A stretch of 64,000 nt of DNA from Leucaena leucocephala. Taxonomy: Eukaryota; Streptophyta; Magnoliopsida; Fabales; Fabaceae. Below the pieces are notes generated by a model, which ran no database searches, was not told the origin of the DNA, and saw nothing but the letters and a program-made list of their open reading frames with translations. The number at the start of each line of letters is the position of its first letter. Positions within the stretch are counted from its first letter, which is position 1. Location: NCBI GenBank assembly GCA_037074615.1, contig CM073557.1, positions 10,742,501-10,806,500 on the forward strand, given 5' to 3'. Shown here piece by piece: positions 1-13,300 of the stretch. A program made the translations under genes and the position numbers.

Positions 1-2
1 TC

Positions 3-3000
3 ACTAGAGAGGATGCTCAGCGATCATCTGAGATGATCCAAGGTACAATCCATCTCAATGATCATGTTGTGACTGCCCTATTTGATTCGGGTGCAAGTCA
101 TTCCTTTATATCTTATGAATGTGCTAAATGCCTAGGCCTTCTGATAAGCAAGTTATGTTATGATATACAGGTGAAAACCCCCACCAACGCTAGGGTGATC
201 ACATCTGATGCCTGTCTAAATAGTGTGGTGCGTTATGAGCACTGTAGTACCACCCTGGACCTAATCTGTATGCCTTTCCAGGAGATTGAAGTCATACTCG
301 GTTTAAATTGGTTATCCTCCAATAATGTGATGTTGGACTGCAGAAACAAGACCCTAGTTCTTGGTCCAAAGATCACTGATCGGAGCTTAGAAGTACAACT
401 GAACTTCGTGACAGAGGCTCAGGCAGAAAAATGTCTACGGAAAGGATGTCAGGGATATGTGGTATTCTTTTCTGTTCAAACAGAAGTGGAGGAAGGCATC
501 GAGGAGGTTCCTGTAGTCAATGAATTTCCTGAAGTCTTTCCAAAGGAGATTCAGGGATTGCCTTCGAAGCGTGAAGTGGAGTTTGCGATCGACATTGTAC
601 CTGGAGCTGGACCAGTATCAAAAGCCCCATACAGGATGGCTCCCAACGAAATGATGGAACTGAAGAAGCAAATTGAGGAGCTATTGGAGAAAGGTTTTAT
701 ACGACCCAGTGTATCGTCATGGGGTGCTCCAGTACTGTTCGTCAAGAAGAAAGATGGTAGCTTAAGGCTGTGCATTGACTACAGGGAATTAAATAAGCTT
801 ACAGTTAAGAACAAGTATCCTCTTCCCAGAATTGATGACCTGCTAGATCAATTGGCAGGAGCGAGCTTATTCTCCAAGATTGACTTGAGATCTGGCTACC
901 ATCAACTAAGGGTCAAGCCAGATGATATTCCAAAGACGGCGTTCAGAACGCGCTACGGACATTTTGAATTTTTGGTGATGCCTTTTGGACTAACCAATGC
1001 ACCTGCTATTTTCATGGACTATATGAACCGGATTTTCAGGCCTTATCTAGATCAGTTCGTTGTGGTCTTTATTGATGATATTATGGTGTACTCCAAATCT
1101 CCAGAGGAGCATGAAAGGCATTTGAGGATTGTTCTTGGTATCCTTAAAGAGAAGAAGCTCTATGCTAAGCTGAGTAAGTGCGAGTTTTGGCTTTCAGAAG
1201 TCAAATTTCTCGGTCATGTCATATCCCGAGACGGGGTAGCTGTAGATCCTAGCAAAGTTGAAGCAGTTTTGAGCTGGGAACAGCCAAGGACAGTGACAGA
1301 GATTAGAAGTTTTCTCGGCCTAGCAGGGTACTACAGACGATTCATTCAAGACTTTTCTCGAATTGCCTTACCACTTACCAAGCTGACCAGAAAGAATCAG
1401 CAGTTTAAGTGGGATGAGAAGTGCGAGGCTAGCTTCCAGCAGTTGAAGCAGAGATTAACGACTACTCCCGTGCTGATTATTCCAGACCCAACTCAGACTT
1501 ATGTAATCTACACTGATGCTAGCAAGCAGGGTCTGGGATGTGTGCTTATGCAGCAAGGTCGAGTAGTAGCCTACGCCTCTCGGCAGTTAAAGCCACATGA
1601 AGAGAATTATCCCACTCATGATCTGGAGCTTGCGGCGGTGGTCTATGCCCTGAAGATATGGAGGCACTATTTATACGGAGCAACGATAGAGTTGTTTTGT
1701 GACCACAAAAGCCTGAAGTATCTGCAGGATCAGAAAGAGCTGAACATGAGGCAGCGGCGATGGATGGAATTGTTAAAAGATTATGACTTCCAGATTAAAT
1801 ACCATCCAGGAAAAGCCAATGTGGTAGCTGATGCCCTGAGTAGAAAGGTGGTACAGGTTGCATACATGATGATCAAGGAATTGGAACTGATAGAAGATAT
1901 GCGCGACTGGAGCCCTCTATATCAAATGCAACTGACGGAGAATCCTTTTGGAGGAGTTCATGTCAGAACTTGCATAGAAGATGAGATCAAAGAGGCTCAG
2001 AAACAGGATAAGCTCGCAGCAATATTCAAAGACAAGCTGGAGAAAGGGAAGACAACGGATTTTGGGATGTCCCCAGACGAATTGCTACAGTTTAGGGGAA
2101 AACCCTATATCCCAAATGTTGGGGGATTAAGGGAAAGAATTCTGGAGGAAGCACATAAAAGCCGATATACGGTACATCCAGGTATGACCAAAATGTACCA
2201 TGATGTTAAAAGATTATTCTGGTGGCCTGGACTGAAGAAAGATGTTGTAGCTTACGTATCTAAGTGCTTAACCTGCCAGAAAGTGAAAGTTGAACATCAA
2301 AAACCAGCAGGAACTTTGCAGCCTTTAGATATTCCTGAGTGGAAATGGGATGGGATTGCCATGGACTTTGTGGAAGGACTACCCTTGACACCAAGTAGAC
2401 ATGATGCGGTTTGGGTAGTAATCGATCGACTGACAAAGTCAGCATATTTCCTGGCAATCAATAAGAGAGATTCTCTAGAAAAGCTGGCAAAGCTGTATAT
2501 AAAGGAGATCGTTAGGCTCCATGGTATCCCAAGCAGCATTGTGTCTGATAGAGATCCACGATTTACTTCAAATTTCTGGAGGGCTCTACAGGAAGAAATG
2601 GGCACTACTCTCAGATTCAGTACAGCTTATCATCCTCAGACAGATGGTCAATCTGAAAGAACAATACAGACGTTAGAGGATATGCTGAGAGCATGTGTCC
2701 TAGATTTCAAAGGCAGCTGGGATATCCATTTACCCCTTATAGAGTTTGCATATAACAATGGTTATCAGGCCAGTATACAGATGGCACCTTTTGAAGCACT
2801 CTATGGACGAAAATGTAGATCCCCCTTATGCTGGCTAGAGTTAAGCGAGAGAAGAATGCTTGGTCCGGATATAGTGGATCAAACTGCAGAACAAGTTGCG
2901 GTAATTAGAAAACGATTGTTGATGGCTCAAAGCAGACAGAAGAGCTATGCAGATGTCAGAAGGAAGCCGTTGGAATTTGAAGAAGGAGAACATGTATTCC

Positions 3001-3299
3001 TTAAGTTAACTCCAACCACAGGAGCCGGACGATCGATTAAGGTGAAGAAGTTGCATCCAAGATACATCGGGCCATTCCAGATTCTCTCAAAGATAGGAGC
3101 AGTAGCCTACAAGTTAGCTCTTCCTCCGAATCTCAGCCAGATACATGATGTGTTCCATGTTTCCCAATTAAAGAAGTATATTCCAGATCCATCTCATGTG
3201 ATAGAGCAAGATGAGGTTACACTGCGAGATGACTTGACCTATGAGGTTGGACCGGTGCGAATTGCTGATAGAAAAGTCAAGCAGTTGCGGAATAAGTAG
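3..3299 (+). CDS. Tekay/Del-type chromovirus pol polyprotein, 5'-partial
   Basis: Ty3/gypsy polyprotein: protease, reverse transcriptase, RNase H and integrase, which copy the element's RNA and insert the cDNA. The frame is open from the window edge, so the start lies outside; an internal Met sits at 33. Residues counted from that Met: protease FDSGAS (17-22); RT with [10 protein letters not shown] and the catalytic FIDD (about 346); RNase H YTDAS (about 493); integrase zinc-binding H-H-C-C ending CLTCQ (about 713-750); core AMDF, SDRDPRF and a [11 protein letters not shown] segment holding the catalytic Glu. The frame ends at a TAG (3297-3299). Translation continues in the same frame to 3401 with a chromodomain-like tail (EATWETEE, KYPELL), so this TAG looks like a nonsense mutation. 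Over 1,080 codons otherwise intact suggest a fairly young copy. The clade call rests on the pol order and the tail. Confidence 0.95.
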   Translation, partial: TREDAQRSSEMIQGTIHLNDHVVTALFDSGASHSFISYECAKCLGLLISKLCYDIQVKTPTNARVITSDACLNSVVRYEHCSTTLDLICMPFQEIEVILGLNWLSSNNVMLDCRNKTLVLGPKITDRSLEVQLNFVTEAQAEKCLRKGCQGYVVFFSVQTEVEEGIEEVPVVNEFPEVFPKEIQGLPSKREVEFAIDIVPGAGPVSKAPYRMAPNEMMELKKQIEELLEKGFIRPSVSSWGAPVLFVKKKDGSLRLCIDYRELNKLTVKNKYPLPRIDDLLDQLAGASLFSKIDLRSGYHQLRVKPDDIPKTAFRTRYGHFEFLVMPFGLTNAPAIFMDYMNRIFRPYLDQFVVVFIDDIMVYSKSPEEHERHLRIVLGILKEKKLYAKLSKCEFWLSEVKFLGHVISRDGVAVDPSKVEAVLSWEQPRTVTEIRSFLGLAGYYRRFIQDFSRIALPLTKLTRKNQQFKWDEKCEASFQQLKQRLTTTPVLIIPDPTQTYVIYTDASKQGLGCVLMQQGRVVAYASRQLKPHEENYPTHDLELAAVVYALKIWRHYLYGATIELFCDHKSLKYLQDQKELNMRQRRWMELLKDYDFQIKYHPGKANVVADALSRKVVQVAYMMIKELELIEDMRDWSPLYQMQLTENPFGGVHVRTCIEDEIKEAQKQDKLAAIFKDKLEKGKTTDFGMSPDELLQFRGKPYIPNVGGLRERILEEAHKSRYTVHPGMTKMYHDVKRLFWWPGLKKDVVAYVSKCLTCQKVKVEHQKPAGTLQPLDIPEWKWDGIAMDFVEGLPLTPSRHDAVWVVIDRLTKSAYFLAINKRDSLEKLAKLYIKEIVRLHGIPSSIVSDRDPRFTSNFWRALQEEMGTTLRFSTAYHPQTDGQSERTIQTLEDMLRACVLDFKGSWDIHLPLIEFAYNNGYQASIQMAPFEALYGRKCRSPLCWLELSERRMLGPDIVDQTAEQVAVIRKRLLMAQSRQKSYADVRRKPLEFEEGEHVFLKLTPTTGAGRSIKVKKLHPRYIGPFQILSKIGAVAYKLALPPNLSQIHDVFHVSQLKKYIPDPSHVIEQDEVTLRDDLTYEVGPVRIADRKVKQLRNK

Positions 3300-3401
3300 A
3301 TTCCTTTAGTTAAAGTGATTTGGAAAGGTTTGACTGAACAAGAGGCTACATGGGAAACAGAAGAAAAGATGAAAGAAAAGTACCCTGAATTATTGGTATA
3401 G
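3300..3401 (+). pseudogene. chromodomain-like tail after in-frame stop
   Basis: In-frame continuation of the polyprotein past the TAG at 3297-3299, ending at TAG 3399-3401. It reads VKVIWKGL, EATWETEE and KYPELL, typical of the C-terminal chromodomain-like tail of Tekay/Del elements, which is thought to guide integration to heterochromatin. It is separated from the integrase by a single stop. Confidence 0.8.
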
Positions 3402-3442
3402 GATAGATGTAATGTAAATTTCGGGGACGAAATTTATTTTTT

Positions 3443-3455
3443 AGGGGGAGAGAAA
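3443..3455 (+). other. polypurine tract
   Basis: The purine run AGGGGGAGAGAAA lies directly before the TGTAATATCC start of the 3' LTR. It is the expected plus-strand primer of a gypsy element. Confidence 0.85.
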
Positions 3456-6278
3456 TGTAATATCCTTAATCTTCTGTACTGGTTCCTATGTACAGATTAA
3501 ACGGAATATATGAGCTCTGTTTCAGGAAAAACATGTGTACCTTTATGTAAAGAAAAGGATTAAATTGCAAAAGAAAGGAAATTAAGGGACCTAAATGCAA
3601 TTATGGAAAGTTTAAAGTTAGGAATGAAAGGTAGACAAAAATATGGGGTCTTAAAGTGTAATTTTAGCCAAATTAAGGGACTTAATTATAAAGAAGGAAA
3701 AGTTCCCTGGGGCTAAAGTATAATTAAAGAAAATAGGCCAGAAGTGGTTTGCACTGCCCGACAGCATGTCAGTCCCAGATTCTACCAGAAGCTAGGGCAG
3801 GTGACGCCGGGTAACCAAGCCTAATACCGGAATTTTTGAAGACTCCAGATAGCCAGAAATGGACTGATCGTCCAAAAGTTATAAAAATTTATACCGGATA
3901 CCCTAGATTTCAGATATAAGTGGGAAAATACAGGATGATGCACCTTTATGGGCGGATGTCGGGAAACTGACAGGATACCGATAGGAGGTCTGTAGGAAAA
4001 GTTATTCATAAAATAAAAAAATCCAGACGGAGTGTGAGGCCTCCGGGGATCCGGGTAGGAGATTTATCGGTATTTTTAAAGAGGCTGAATGCGATCGGAT
4101 GACTTCGGTCAGATGACCGTTATAACCCCCAAGGATGCCTGAACACAGTAGGACACTATATCTGGGAAAAAGAGCCGGTGACCGGAAAAGGTATATACTC
4201 GGTAAATAATAGTTAAAATATTCAATGAATGGTGTTAAAGGAAGATTCCTCGTAATGCGTGCCATACAGGTAATGGACCCAGGAAGCCCGAAAATGGCGC
4301 CATTAGAGGCCCAATAAGACTCTTGGACTGATAGGTGGGCCAGTGTCCAGCAGAACCCCGGAAAAGTGCGAAATTACGAAAATGCCCCTATGTTGTACAA
4401 AAAGGGCAGCAGATGAATATAGGGTATTCTGGTCGTTTTGGACAGACCCAGAGGTCAAGACATGTCTAAATAAGGTTGACTAGAGCCAGTATAAGCTTTG
4501 ACCGGGTCCAGAAAGGTGTGAAATGACGATTTTGCCCTTAGGGATTAAAATAGGACAAGATAGGGCACCAAGGGCATTTTGGTCATTTCGCTGGGGATCT
4601 GTAATTGAGTCTGGACCCAGTATTAAAAATTTAATGATATAAAGGGTCTAGATACTAAATGTGAGGTCAGTAGACATAAAAAGGATCTTCAGAAACATCA
4701 GATTCAGAAAACGGCACGTTTTTCGAGGCGATGGACCGGGCCGGTACCAGATTGGACCGGAAAGCTTCCAGAACCTCCAAATTTCGTCACATGAAGAATA
4801 TGGGTGGTGAGGTGTCCTATGAGGTGTCCCATGAGGTGTCCAGGGTGATGCAGTAAAAGGAATTAAAGAAAATAGGAAATTCCAGGAAAAACCAGGACCA
4901 CATGTTCAGATGGCTTCAAAATTACAAGAATGCCATCCATTAAAGCTATAAATACCCCCTTCCCCTCCCATCTTATGCATCCCACGTTTTTGGCAAGAAA
5001 AGAGAGAGAAAGAAGAGAGAGAAGGAGAAAGAAAGAAAGAAAGGAAGTTCTGGTGGAGTTGGAAGTAGTAAGGAAGTTCTGAAGCTCTGCTTTTGAGGTA
5101 ATAACTAATCCTAGCTCTTATGTAATGTCTTTGTGATGTGTTGTTTTGTTTGGTTGATTGTTGTCCTATATGTTATGCTTGAAGCTCTATTCCAATGCTA
5201 TGATCATATGTTATTGAATATGGAAGCATGCAGCATACTTATCTATACACAGTCACAAGCAAGCACCGTCACTTTGCATTACATATTTTGTTATGATTGT
5301 TGTTACTGGGATTCTTTTGAATCTCATTCCCAAACATAACATTACAGGGGAGGTTCTGTCAAAATAAAATTTGGAAATCTTAAGAGACGCCGATAGGCTG
5401 CCGAAATTTCGACAACGAAGACGGAACAAAGAAAGGAACTGATACGTACTGTGTACGTAGTGCTGTCAAAGGAGGCTGGAAGTGAGTGGACCCAGCAGGT
5501 TCATCCAGTCTTTCCTGGGTACTACGTAGAATGGTAGTTCGCATAAGGGAATTACCGAATCAGTACAACATCAGTTACTTTCTAAAGAAGAATTGCAGCA
5601 GTTATGCTGCCGGTTTTTAGACAGAAAAGGATGTAATACAATATGAGGGAGTTAATCATGCACTAATATATAACAGTTGATTATTTATTAATTGTTATCT
5701 GGCCTGTATGACTGATATGTGTTGGCTGTATGCTTGAGTATGTAAAGACTAAATGCTGAAAATAGGCTCAGTGAACAGTAACTCGTGAAGACCCATTCAT
5801 GTTTGATAAATCATTAAAAATAGTAAAGGATTGAATTAATGTACGAAATTTTTAGAGTAAAAAGTAGACATACTAAGATTTAATTTGATATATAGAATGT
5901 CTAATTTGGATGTATACACGAAAAGATATAAATTGTTAAAGTTGGGACCAGAATGCTGGATTTAGGAGAAAGTCATTGGATGAACAGTAAGATTGAAACG
6001 TTGACCCACGTGAAATTTGTCAAGGATTGGTCAACCAATGATTTTTCCCTGAAATATATTTGAGTTAGCTTCATGTAGCAATTTGAACCACTTCATTTCA
6101 ATTTTTATAGAATTAGTTATAAATTTTCAAAATCAGGTCACTCATCTGGAATTTGCCACAGTGAACAGTACTCGATATGAATAAAATTCCAGATTAAGTG
6201 TTTAGACTTCAATGACCCTGAAAGTGGTTTAAGTGCTACTGAATGGTCCCTAAGATGTATAAATATAAGGATGTGACA
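3456..6278 (+). mobile_element. Tekay-type 3' LTR (LTR1)
   Basis: About 2.8-kb LTR. It starts TGTAATATCC just after the polypurine tract and ends GGATGTGACA, a near-perfect terminal inverted repeat. A TATAAATACC promoter (about 4949) is followed by a purine-rich (GA/GAAA) leader and a possible splice donor (GAGGTAATAA, about 5096). Two diverged inverted relatives lie at 6405-9104 and 38654-41799. It abuts the tail of LTR-X, so the element probably inserted into that LTR; the expected 5-bp duplication, GAAGT at 6279-6283, cannot be checked because the 5' flank is outside the window. Short frames inside look like chance. Confidence 0.85.
4998..5046 (+). repeat. GA/GAAA purine microsatellite in LTR1
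   Basis: Imperfect GAGA and GAAA repeats about 50 bp downstream of the LTR TATA box, so in the transcribed leader. Confidence 0.8.
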
Positions 6279-6404
6279 GAAGTCGCTGAGGAACACTGAG
6301 GATAATGCTTATTCCCACTTGACTTAAACACATACGGTAGATCCTGGCAAGGAGTGGAAAAATTTTTAAGTTAATTTTTGCTGCGTGTCTTCCAATTCCT
6401 TACA
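6279..6404 (+). mobile_element. 3' tail of copia-type LTR-X
   Basis: 126 bp matching the ends of the two solo LTRs at 14504-16206 and 48308-50180, from GAAGTCGCT to the terminal CCTTACA. It shares the phrase CACATACGGTAGATCCTGGC with both. The 5' part is missing because the Tekay element interrupts it; the remainder should lie left of the window. Confidence 0.85.
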
Positions 6405-9104
6405 ATAAATAGATACTTTACATGGCTTTGACATACATGGAAAATGTATAGCATATGCTAACATCTTAAATACTTCACTTTTTTTCTTCCATGTTTTAAC
6501 TCTTCTCCATGCATACATTATCCATCATGCTTGACCTAAATTGGTTGGTTATGGAAGAGTGAGATTCTGGGGAATCTCAGTAGCAAACATTACCACTTAA
6601 ATATGCAAGATGGATGCTAATGCATGATATGTAATTTCATTAACTTTCTTTGATTAGTGACATGCCATCATGCTATATACTTTTACATAAAGTGGATGGC
6701 CATGGAAACATGTTATTCACAATACATTCAACATCATTTATCATGTCACAACATCATTCAAATAACATATACATGTCACATAAGCATACCACATCAAGCA
6801 CATAAAGAGATAAGTTCACAACCTTGCACTTAAGCTTTTCTCTTGACCTTTAGCCCTTGCTCCCTAGCTTTCCAACCATAAAGCCTTTTATGTCCATCAC
6901 TTCCCAACATCTTCTTGGATGTTTTATGGTCCTAAATACATTCATATTCATCACATAACTCATTAGGACTAATGAACTCCAACCATGTTCAAGACTAACT
7001 TTGTTACACTCTTTCTTATCATAACTTTCTCTAATTTTCACTAATCCACTTGGCTCTTGAACCAATTGATGTCTTGACTTCACCCTACACAATTTCATCT
7101 TTTGAATCCATTTATGAGCTTAGAATCATGAAATTTCAGCTCCTTCATGGCCTACTATACATAACTGAACATAAACATACAATTCTTTCAAAAATTCTCA
7201 TTTTGATTCTAATGCTTCCCATACTTGTTTCTCCACTTTACCCCACACAACTTTTCATTTTAAAACCATTGGAACCATAAAAATCATAAAATTCCAATCA
7301 CTGTTTATGCAAGTGAACAGTAACTGTAAGGAATCTCAAAGACTACAACTTTGAGATTTTAATGTTTCCAAGGTTCAAAACCTTTCCAATCCTACACAAA
7401 ATCATCATACAAACTCAATGGAAGCATTAAATCATTGAAATTCAATTTCCTTCCCTCATGAACAGTACATACCAAACAGGCAAACCATGGCAAAGTCAAG
7501 AATATCAATTTGATTCACCAACCAACCACTTAACTAGCTTGTTTAAGCTTCAATCATATGGTTCTAACTTTAATTTCTTCTTTCCCCTTTCCTTTAAGGT
7601 CTTTGGGAAGCACCACCCCTTAGAGAAAACTCAAATTTTCTCCCATCAAAACCCTAAGTTCAAGCTCTCAAATCAAAGGAAAATAAGCTAGTAGAGATTG
7701 CTTACCTTTAATCTCTAGCTTGCTTGAACTTTGAAACCTTGAATCTTCTTTGTCTTGGCTTGAGTTTTTATTTTTCAAGAGTTTCCCCAAGGGTCCATGA
7801 GCTTACGGTTTGTCTACAGAATGGAGGGTTATTTATAGCCAAAATCCAAGAAAAATCAATGGCCAAGATTGATTTAGTTACTATTTGATCTAAAGGCTCC
7901 CATGTAATCTTGGATTTTACTTTTTCATAAAAGAAGAATTATGACATCATGTGGCACAGATCAAGGGACACCTCAAGGGGTTATGTGGCATGCTCACCAT
8001 GCCAGGAAGCTTCTGGAAAAATTCCAGTCCAATCCGGTACCAATCGAAGCAGTTTTACAACAACCGGACTATTTTCTATTCCAAATTTTTCTATAATATG
8101 CCAGATATGTATTCTCTCCTAGAAATCAATGTCTAGGCTTCTCATACCCTTGACATGGTTATACTGAGTATTTATCTGCCATCCATTCCTTGGGAAATGA
8201 CCAAAATACCCTTGGTGTCCTTTATTACACTATATTGACCCTAAGGGCATAATCGTCATTTTACCCCTCTTTATACTGCCTCAGGGTGTATCTGGGATCA
8301 AATAATCATATTTATACCATGTGACACATTTTTATCCTATCCCAGGTGACCAAAATGCCCTTTATCCATCTTTGGTACAATCTGGGCATCTAGGGGCATT
8401 TTTGTAATTTCACACTTTTTCTGGACACTAGCCCCTTCTACTGATGGACTGGTACCCTAGGTTTTAGGTCCTTCTTGGCGTCATCATGGGCCTATATGTG
8501 AGGTCATCTAGTCTCATTTCATCTAGGCTCACATACCGATAAGTTCTATTATCGGATCACGGGTGTTATCAAACTCCTGTCAAAATTCATTAATATGCAA
8601 ATAACTTTTTACACATAACTTCTTTCAGAGTTCTGTCAGATTCATAACATTTGACACTATAGGGCACACTTTCCTTTAATTTCCCCATATATATCTGATG
8701 TCCATAGAATCTGATAAAAATTCAGATAACTTTTAGATTATCAGATAATTTTCTGCTGTCTAGGGCCCTAATAAAATTTCTGTATCATGCCAGATTACCC
8801 AGCATGACTTCCTCTGTTTACTGATGGAATGTGGGACTGAAATACTTATAGGCAGTTCTAAGCCTTTTCTGGCTGAACTTTTCTATAATTACATTTATGT
8901 CCCTGACTTTTTGCTTAATTATATTTAGGTCCCTAAACTTTTGAAAATTACCACTTTTGGCCCAACATTTATTTCTACTTTAACTTTTGGCCTTTAACCT
9001 TTTCCAATTTGTGTTTAGGTCCTTCTCTTTCTTTCGTCATAATCCTTTCTAAGCCTCTTTCCACTATCAGTACTATACAGATAGGGAAAATTTAGGATAT
9101 GATA
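6405..9104 (-). mobile_element. inverted Tekay-type LTR, truncated (LTR2)
   Basis: Read on the - strand it starts TATCATATCC (a degraded TGTCATATCC) and resembles LTR1 and the LTR at 38654-41799: 'regions now rendered as ggtccctaaac' near 8930 and 41575, and GTGAACAGTA motifs. The TATA box is at 7829-7838 (TTATTTATAG on +). It lacks about the last 0.7 kb of the LTR, where LTR-X interrupts it at 6404/6405. Its start cuts the copia A 3' LTR after TTATCCAAC. No convincing gene lies inside; short frames at 6850-8136 are not conserved with its relatives. Confidence 0.75.
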
Positions 9105-9221
9105 GTTGGATAACTGTCTCTAACTCCCTCATTTTCCTCACTTCAAAATGCAAATTGTTCCCTCCATTTGCTTCTCAAATTTGGGCTTGATCTACCATGG
9201 GGGATAGCTCATTTCCTAACA
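9105..9221 (-). mobile_element. start of copia A 3' LTR
   Basis: Starts TGTTAGGAAATG on the - strand right after the polypurine tract. It matches the first part of the copia B 5' LTR (59431 downward) and, after a gap, the copia A 5' LTR. It stops at TTATCCAAC, where the inverted Tekay LTR begins. Confidence 0.8.
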
Positions 9222-9231
9222 TCTCCCACTA
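9222..9231 (-). other. copia A polypurine tract
   Basis: TAGTGGGAGA on the - strand directly before the TGTTAG LTR start, the usual copia arrangement. Confidence 0.8.
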
Positions 9232-10339
9232 ACACATGGTGGATTAGTTATTGTTGTTCCAATCTCATTTTTCTTCCTCCTTTCATACTAGGTGCTTTGC
9301 TGTGACCGTGTAGGCATGACGTCTTCTTTCGAGCGTTTGTACTAGAAATTCCCTTTTTAGAGACCAGCATAAAGCAAACCTTTAGTGCAGCTCGATCAAA
9401 TAAGTTATAGTGCCTTAAATGTCCTAGATTTACCCATATACACTTTTCTCATGGCTAATCTAATCCCTATTAAGTCAGTATATATAACTCATATAGCCTC
9501 CACTTATGCATAGTATCCACACTTATGAAATTAACAAAATAATATCACAAGGGACCAGTCACAGACATTAGCATTGATGTGTATATTCTGGCAATCTTTC
9601 TTTCTCCTATATATCATTTTGATATGAATCAACCGCTTTCCTAGCATAATACCTTTGGTTCATATATAATTTGACCATAGGACATATACCAAATAGCAAT
9701 TGCTGAAACATACCTCAATAATATTGTCAAAGTCAAAGGACATTAATGAAAGGATTATACCTTTCTGGAACTCACAATAATGAAGCAGGGATTGATTCAC
9801 TTGCTTTCCATTTGCGGTTCTTTAGCACATGTGGTATGAATCATATGTTACGGTGTTCCTCTTATCCTTAAAGAGTGTACATTGTTTTGATTCTATCAAT
9901 CACACCGTACAGACTTAAGTCTAGACACTTATAGCATCTAAACCCAAACTCTTCAATTCTATTCACATAATATGACATCAATTTTGAAGAATTTGTTATC
10001 TGGCAATAGGTTTTATGGATGTGGGTATCCATTGTTTGATCCATACCCTTACTCATATATCTCATCTCGACTTACTGCACTTTTTAAGTCAAAGCGACAC
10101 TTATTGTGTTTCTTCTCTACCATATTAGCACCCTTGCTGCTTTATTGGTGAACACATGTCTCATCTTTGAACGCTTCTATAGCATCAAAGGCAGTTGCTC
10201 GTGTGAGAGAGCTACCCTTTTCAACCTGTACGACATACTAGATATTATATACTTTTACCCAGACATATAAGTAATAATAAATGATATGATATCATTAATA
10301 AAAATAAAAGTATTACATACAATCTGCAACTTTACATTT
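9232..10339 (-). other. copia A 3' spacer between pol and LTR
   Basis: About 1.1 kb between the end of RNase H and the polypurine tract, longer than usual for plant copia. A 65-codon frame (9868-10065) is present, but I recognise no domain in it. Copia B is truncated before this point, so no comparison is possible within the window. Confidence 0.55.
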
Positions 10340-13300
10340 TTAACATGCTAATGGCTTTTACATGTTTCTCGAATGTTTTTTGCCTATTGGCTTGGTTAGG
10401 GGATCTACAACCATACATTTGGTTGAAATGTATTATACAGTTATAATTTTCTGTGCTATATAATCCCTCACAAAGTTATACTTTATATCAATATGTTTGA
10501 TCTTGCTATGATACTTAGGGTTTTTTGTGTAGGCTATAGCTGCAGTATTGTCACAGTGTATCAACACTGGATTGGTACTCTCATTCCCAAATCCTAGGTG
10601 TTCGATAAATCTCTTCAGCCAAATAGCCTCTTATGATGCTGTAGTGTATGCCACAAACTCAGCTTCCCTAGAGTGTAAAGTAATACACGTATGCTTCTTG
10701 CTACTCTAACATATGGCGCTGTTGTTAAGCAAGAAGGTGTATCCTGAAGTCGATCTTTGTTCTTGTTCATCACCGCCTATATCAAAATCAGATATCCGAT
10801 TAGGCGCATATCACTTACTTGATAACACAACGCATAGTCAGTTGTGCCCTTTAAGTATCTCAAGATCCTTTTCACTGCTTTTCCAGTATTTCTCATCACG
10901 GTTAAACTGTAATCTACTAATCAGCCATACGACATAACAAATATATGGTCTTGTACACATCATTGCATACATCAGGCTACCAACGGCACTGGCATATGAA
11001 ACTTTTTCCATTTGCTTTTTATCTAATTCAGTTTTAGGACACATGTCAAAACTCAAGGCCACTCCAGTAGCCACAAGAATATCTATGGGTTTGCATTCAC
11101 TCATATTGAATCACTTAAGTATCTTATTGATATAATTCTCTTGTGAAAGAGTGAGGATTCTCGTGGAACGATTCGTTCGAATCTTGACTCCAAGTATGTA
11201 TTCTGCTTCACCCATGTCTTTCATCTCGAAATTTGATGAAAGCCATTCTTTAATAGCTATCATAGAGTGAAGACTATTTTTGGCTAAGAGTATATCGTCT
11301 ACGTATAAGGATAATATCACAAAGTTACCCTCAAACCACTTAACGTAGACACAGTGGTCTTCCTTTATCATTTAAAAGTTATATGAGGTAATCGCCTTGT
11401 GAAACCTCAAGTACCACTATCTGGATGATTGTTTTAATCCATAAATGGATCTTTTGAGTTTATACTTGTGTTCAAACCCTTTTCCAATGAAACCTATTGG
11501 TTGTTCCATATAGATTTCTTCATCCAGATCACCATTTAGGAATGCGTTTTTTACATCCATCTGATGTAACTCTAAGTTTAAACTATTTACTATTGCCAGA
11601 ATAAGTCTTATTGAATTGAAGTGCACAACAGGTAAAAAAGTATCCTCGTAATCTATACCTTCCTGTTGTGTATATCCTTTTACAACCAATCAAGCTTTGA
11701 ATTTGTCAATTGATCCATCCACCTTTCTCTTGATTTTGAGAACCCATTTGATCCCTATGGCTTTACACCCTTTTGGCAGATCAACCAATTCCCAAACTTG
11801 ATTTTTCATCATTGAGTCCATTTTCTCTTTCATTGCTTTCTTCCATTCCTCCTTTGCAGGACTTGCTAAGGCCTCATGAACAATACAGGGTTCATCATCC
11901 CCTTCTGGAGTAACTAAGAGTTCTTTACCTTCTATTTGGACGCGTCTCTTTGGAACACTTTCCCTGTTACTCTTTATGGTAGGAGCAACTTGTTTATCTT
12001 TTCTCATTTGTCACGATCTTTTTGTTGACTGTTCTTGGCTCCCACTCAAATTGACATACCTAGACAATTCTGGTCTATCAATTTGTTCAGTACTGTCCTG
12101 TTGAGTCTCATAAAGAGATACAATGTAGTCAACATCTCCCCTACTAGGAAACTCTGTCTCAATAAATACAGCATCTCTTGATTATATTTCAGTCTCTGTT
12201 CCATATTCAATTTCACTTATGAATATATGTCCTTTTGAGGGTTCAAAGTACCTTATAAAAATATATTTCTTCCCTCTAGGACCCAGTTTCCCATGTCTAT
12301 GAGAATTGTCGCCCCAAAGTCTAAGGATGCTTAGATATGGCTGACGTTTAGTCCATAACTCGTAGGGTGTGGAAGCGATTGATTTTGAGGGCACACGGTT
12401 AAGTATGAAGGTTACCGTCAATAAAGCATCACCCCAATATGAAATTGGAAGGTTTGCCTGAACCATCATAGACCTAACCATGTCTAGAAGAGTTATGTTT
12501 CTTCTTTCGGCAACCCCATTCTGTTAAGGTATGCCAAGGATAGTTAGTTGCCTAATAATCCCTTTTTCTTCACAGAGCTATTTGAATTGTTCTGAAAGAT
12601 ATTCACGACCTCGATCAGTGCGTAATGCCTTGATTCTATTATCTATTTGATTCTCTACTTCATTCATGTATCGTCTAAAGTACTCAAGTGCCTCAGACTT
12701 ATATGAAATCAAATAGACATGACCATATTATGAAAAGTCATCAATAAAGGTAATGAAATACCAAGCTCCGTGTCTCGCCCTCATACTCATTGGACTGCAA
12801 ATATCAAAATGGATTAATTGCAATGGGTTTTCTGCTCGTATTCCCTTATCGAATGGTTTCCTTGTAGCCTTACCAGCTAGATAGCTTTCACATAATAACA
12901 TATTCATGTTAGGGATCACCCCCAACAAGCCTTCTTGAGCCAGTTTAATCATCCTATTTTGATTAATATGTCCTAGTCTAGCATGCCAAATATTCATATC
13001 AGGATTATTTGAAGTAATAGCAAAGCAATCATGAACATTAAAATCACTAGCAAGATTCAAAATAAAGAACTTTTGAAATCGAAAAGCTGAACCATAAAAT
13101 ATTGAGTTACTACAAATGGTTGCAACTTTTCCATGAAAATTTACATTAAAACCAAAGTCTAATAAGCAAATTACATAAATTAAATTTCGTCAGATGTTAG
13201 GAGCACGAAGCACATCATGTAGCATCAAGGTCTTTCCACCACACAAAACAAGTTTGCAAGTGCCAATGCCTCGAACCTCGATTCTTGCATTATTGCCAAC

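Noticed and set aside
551..2605. Antisense frames of 65-102 codons inside the Tekay pol
   Set aside because: They lie opposite a clearly coding frame with all expected motifs and have no domain of their own.
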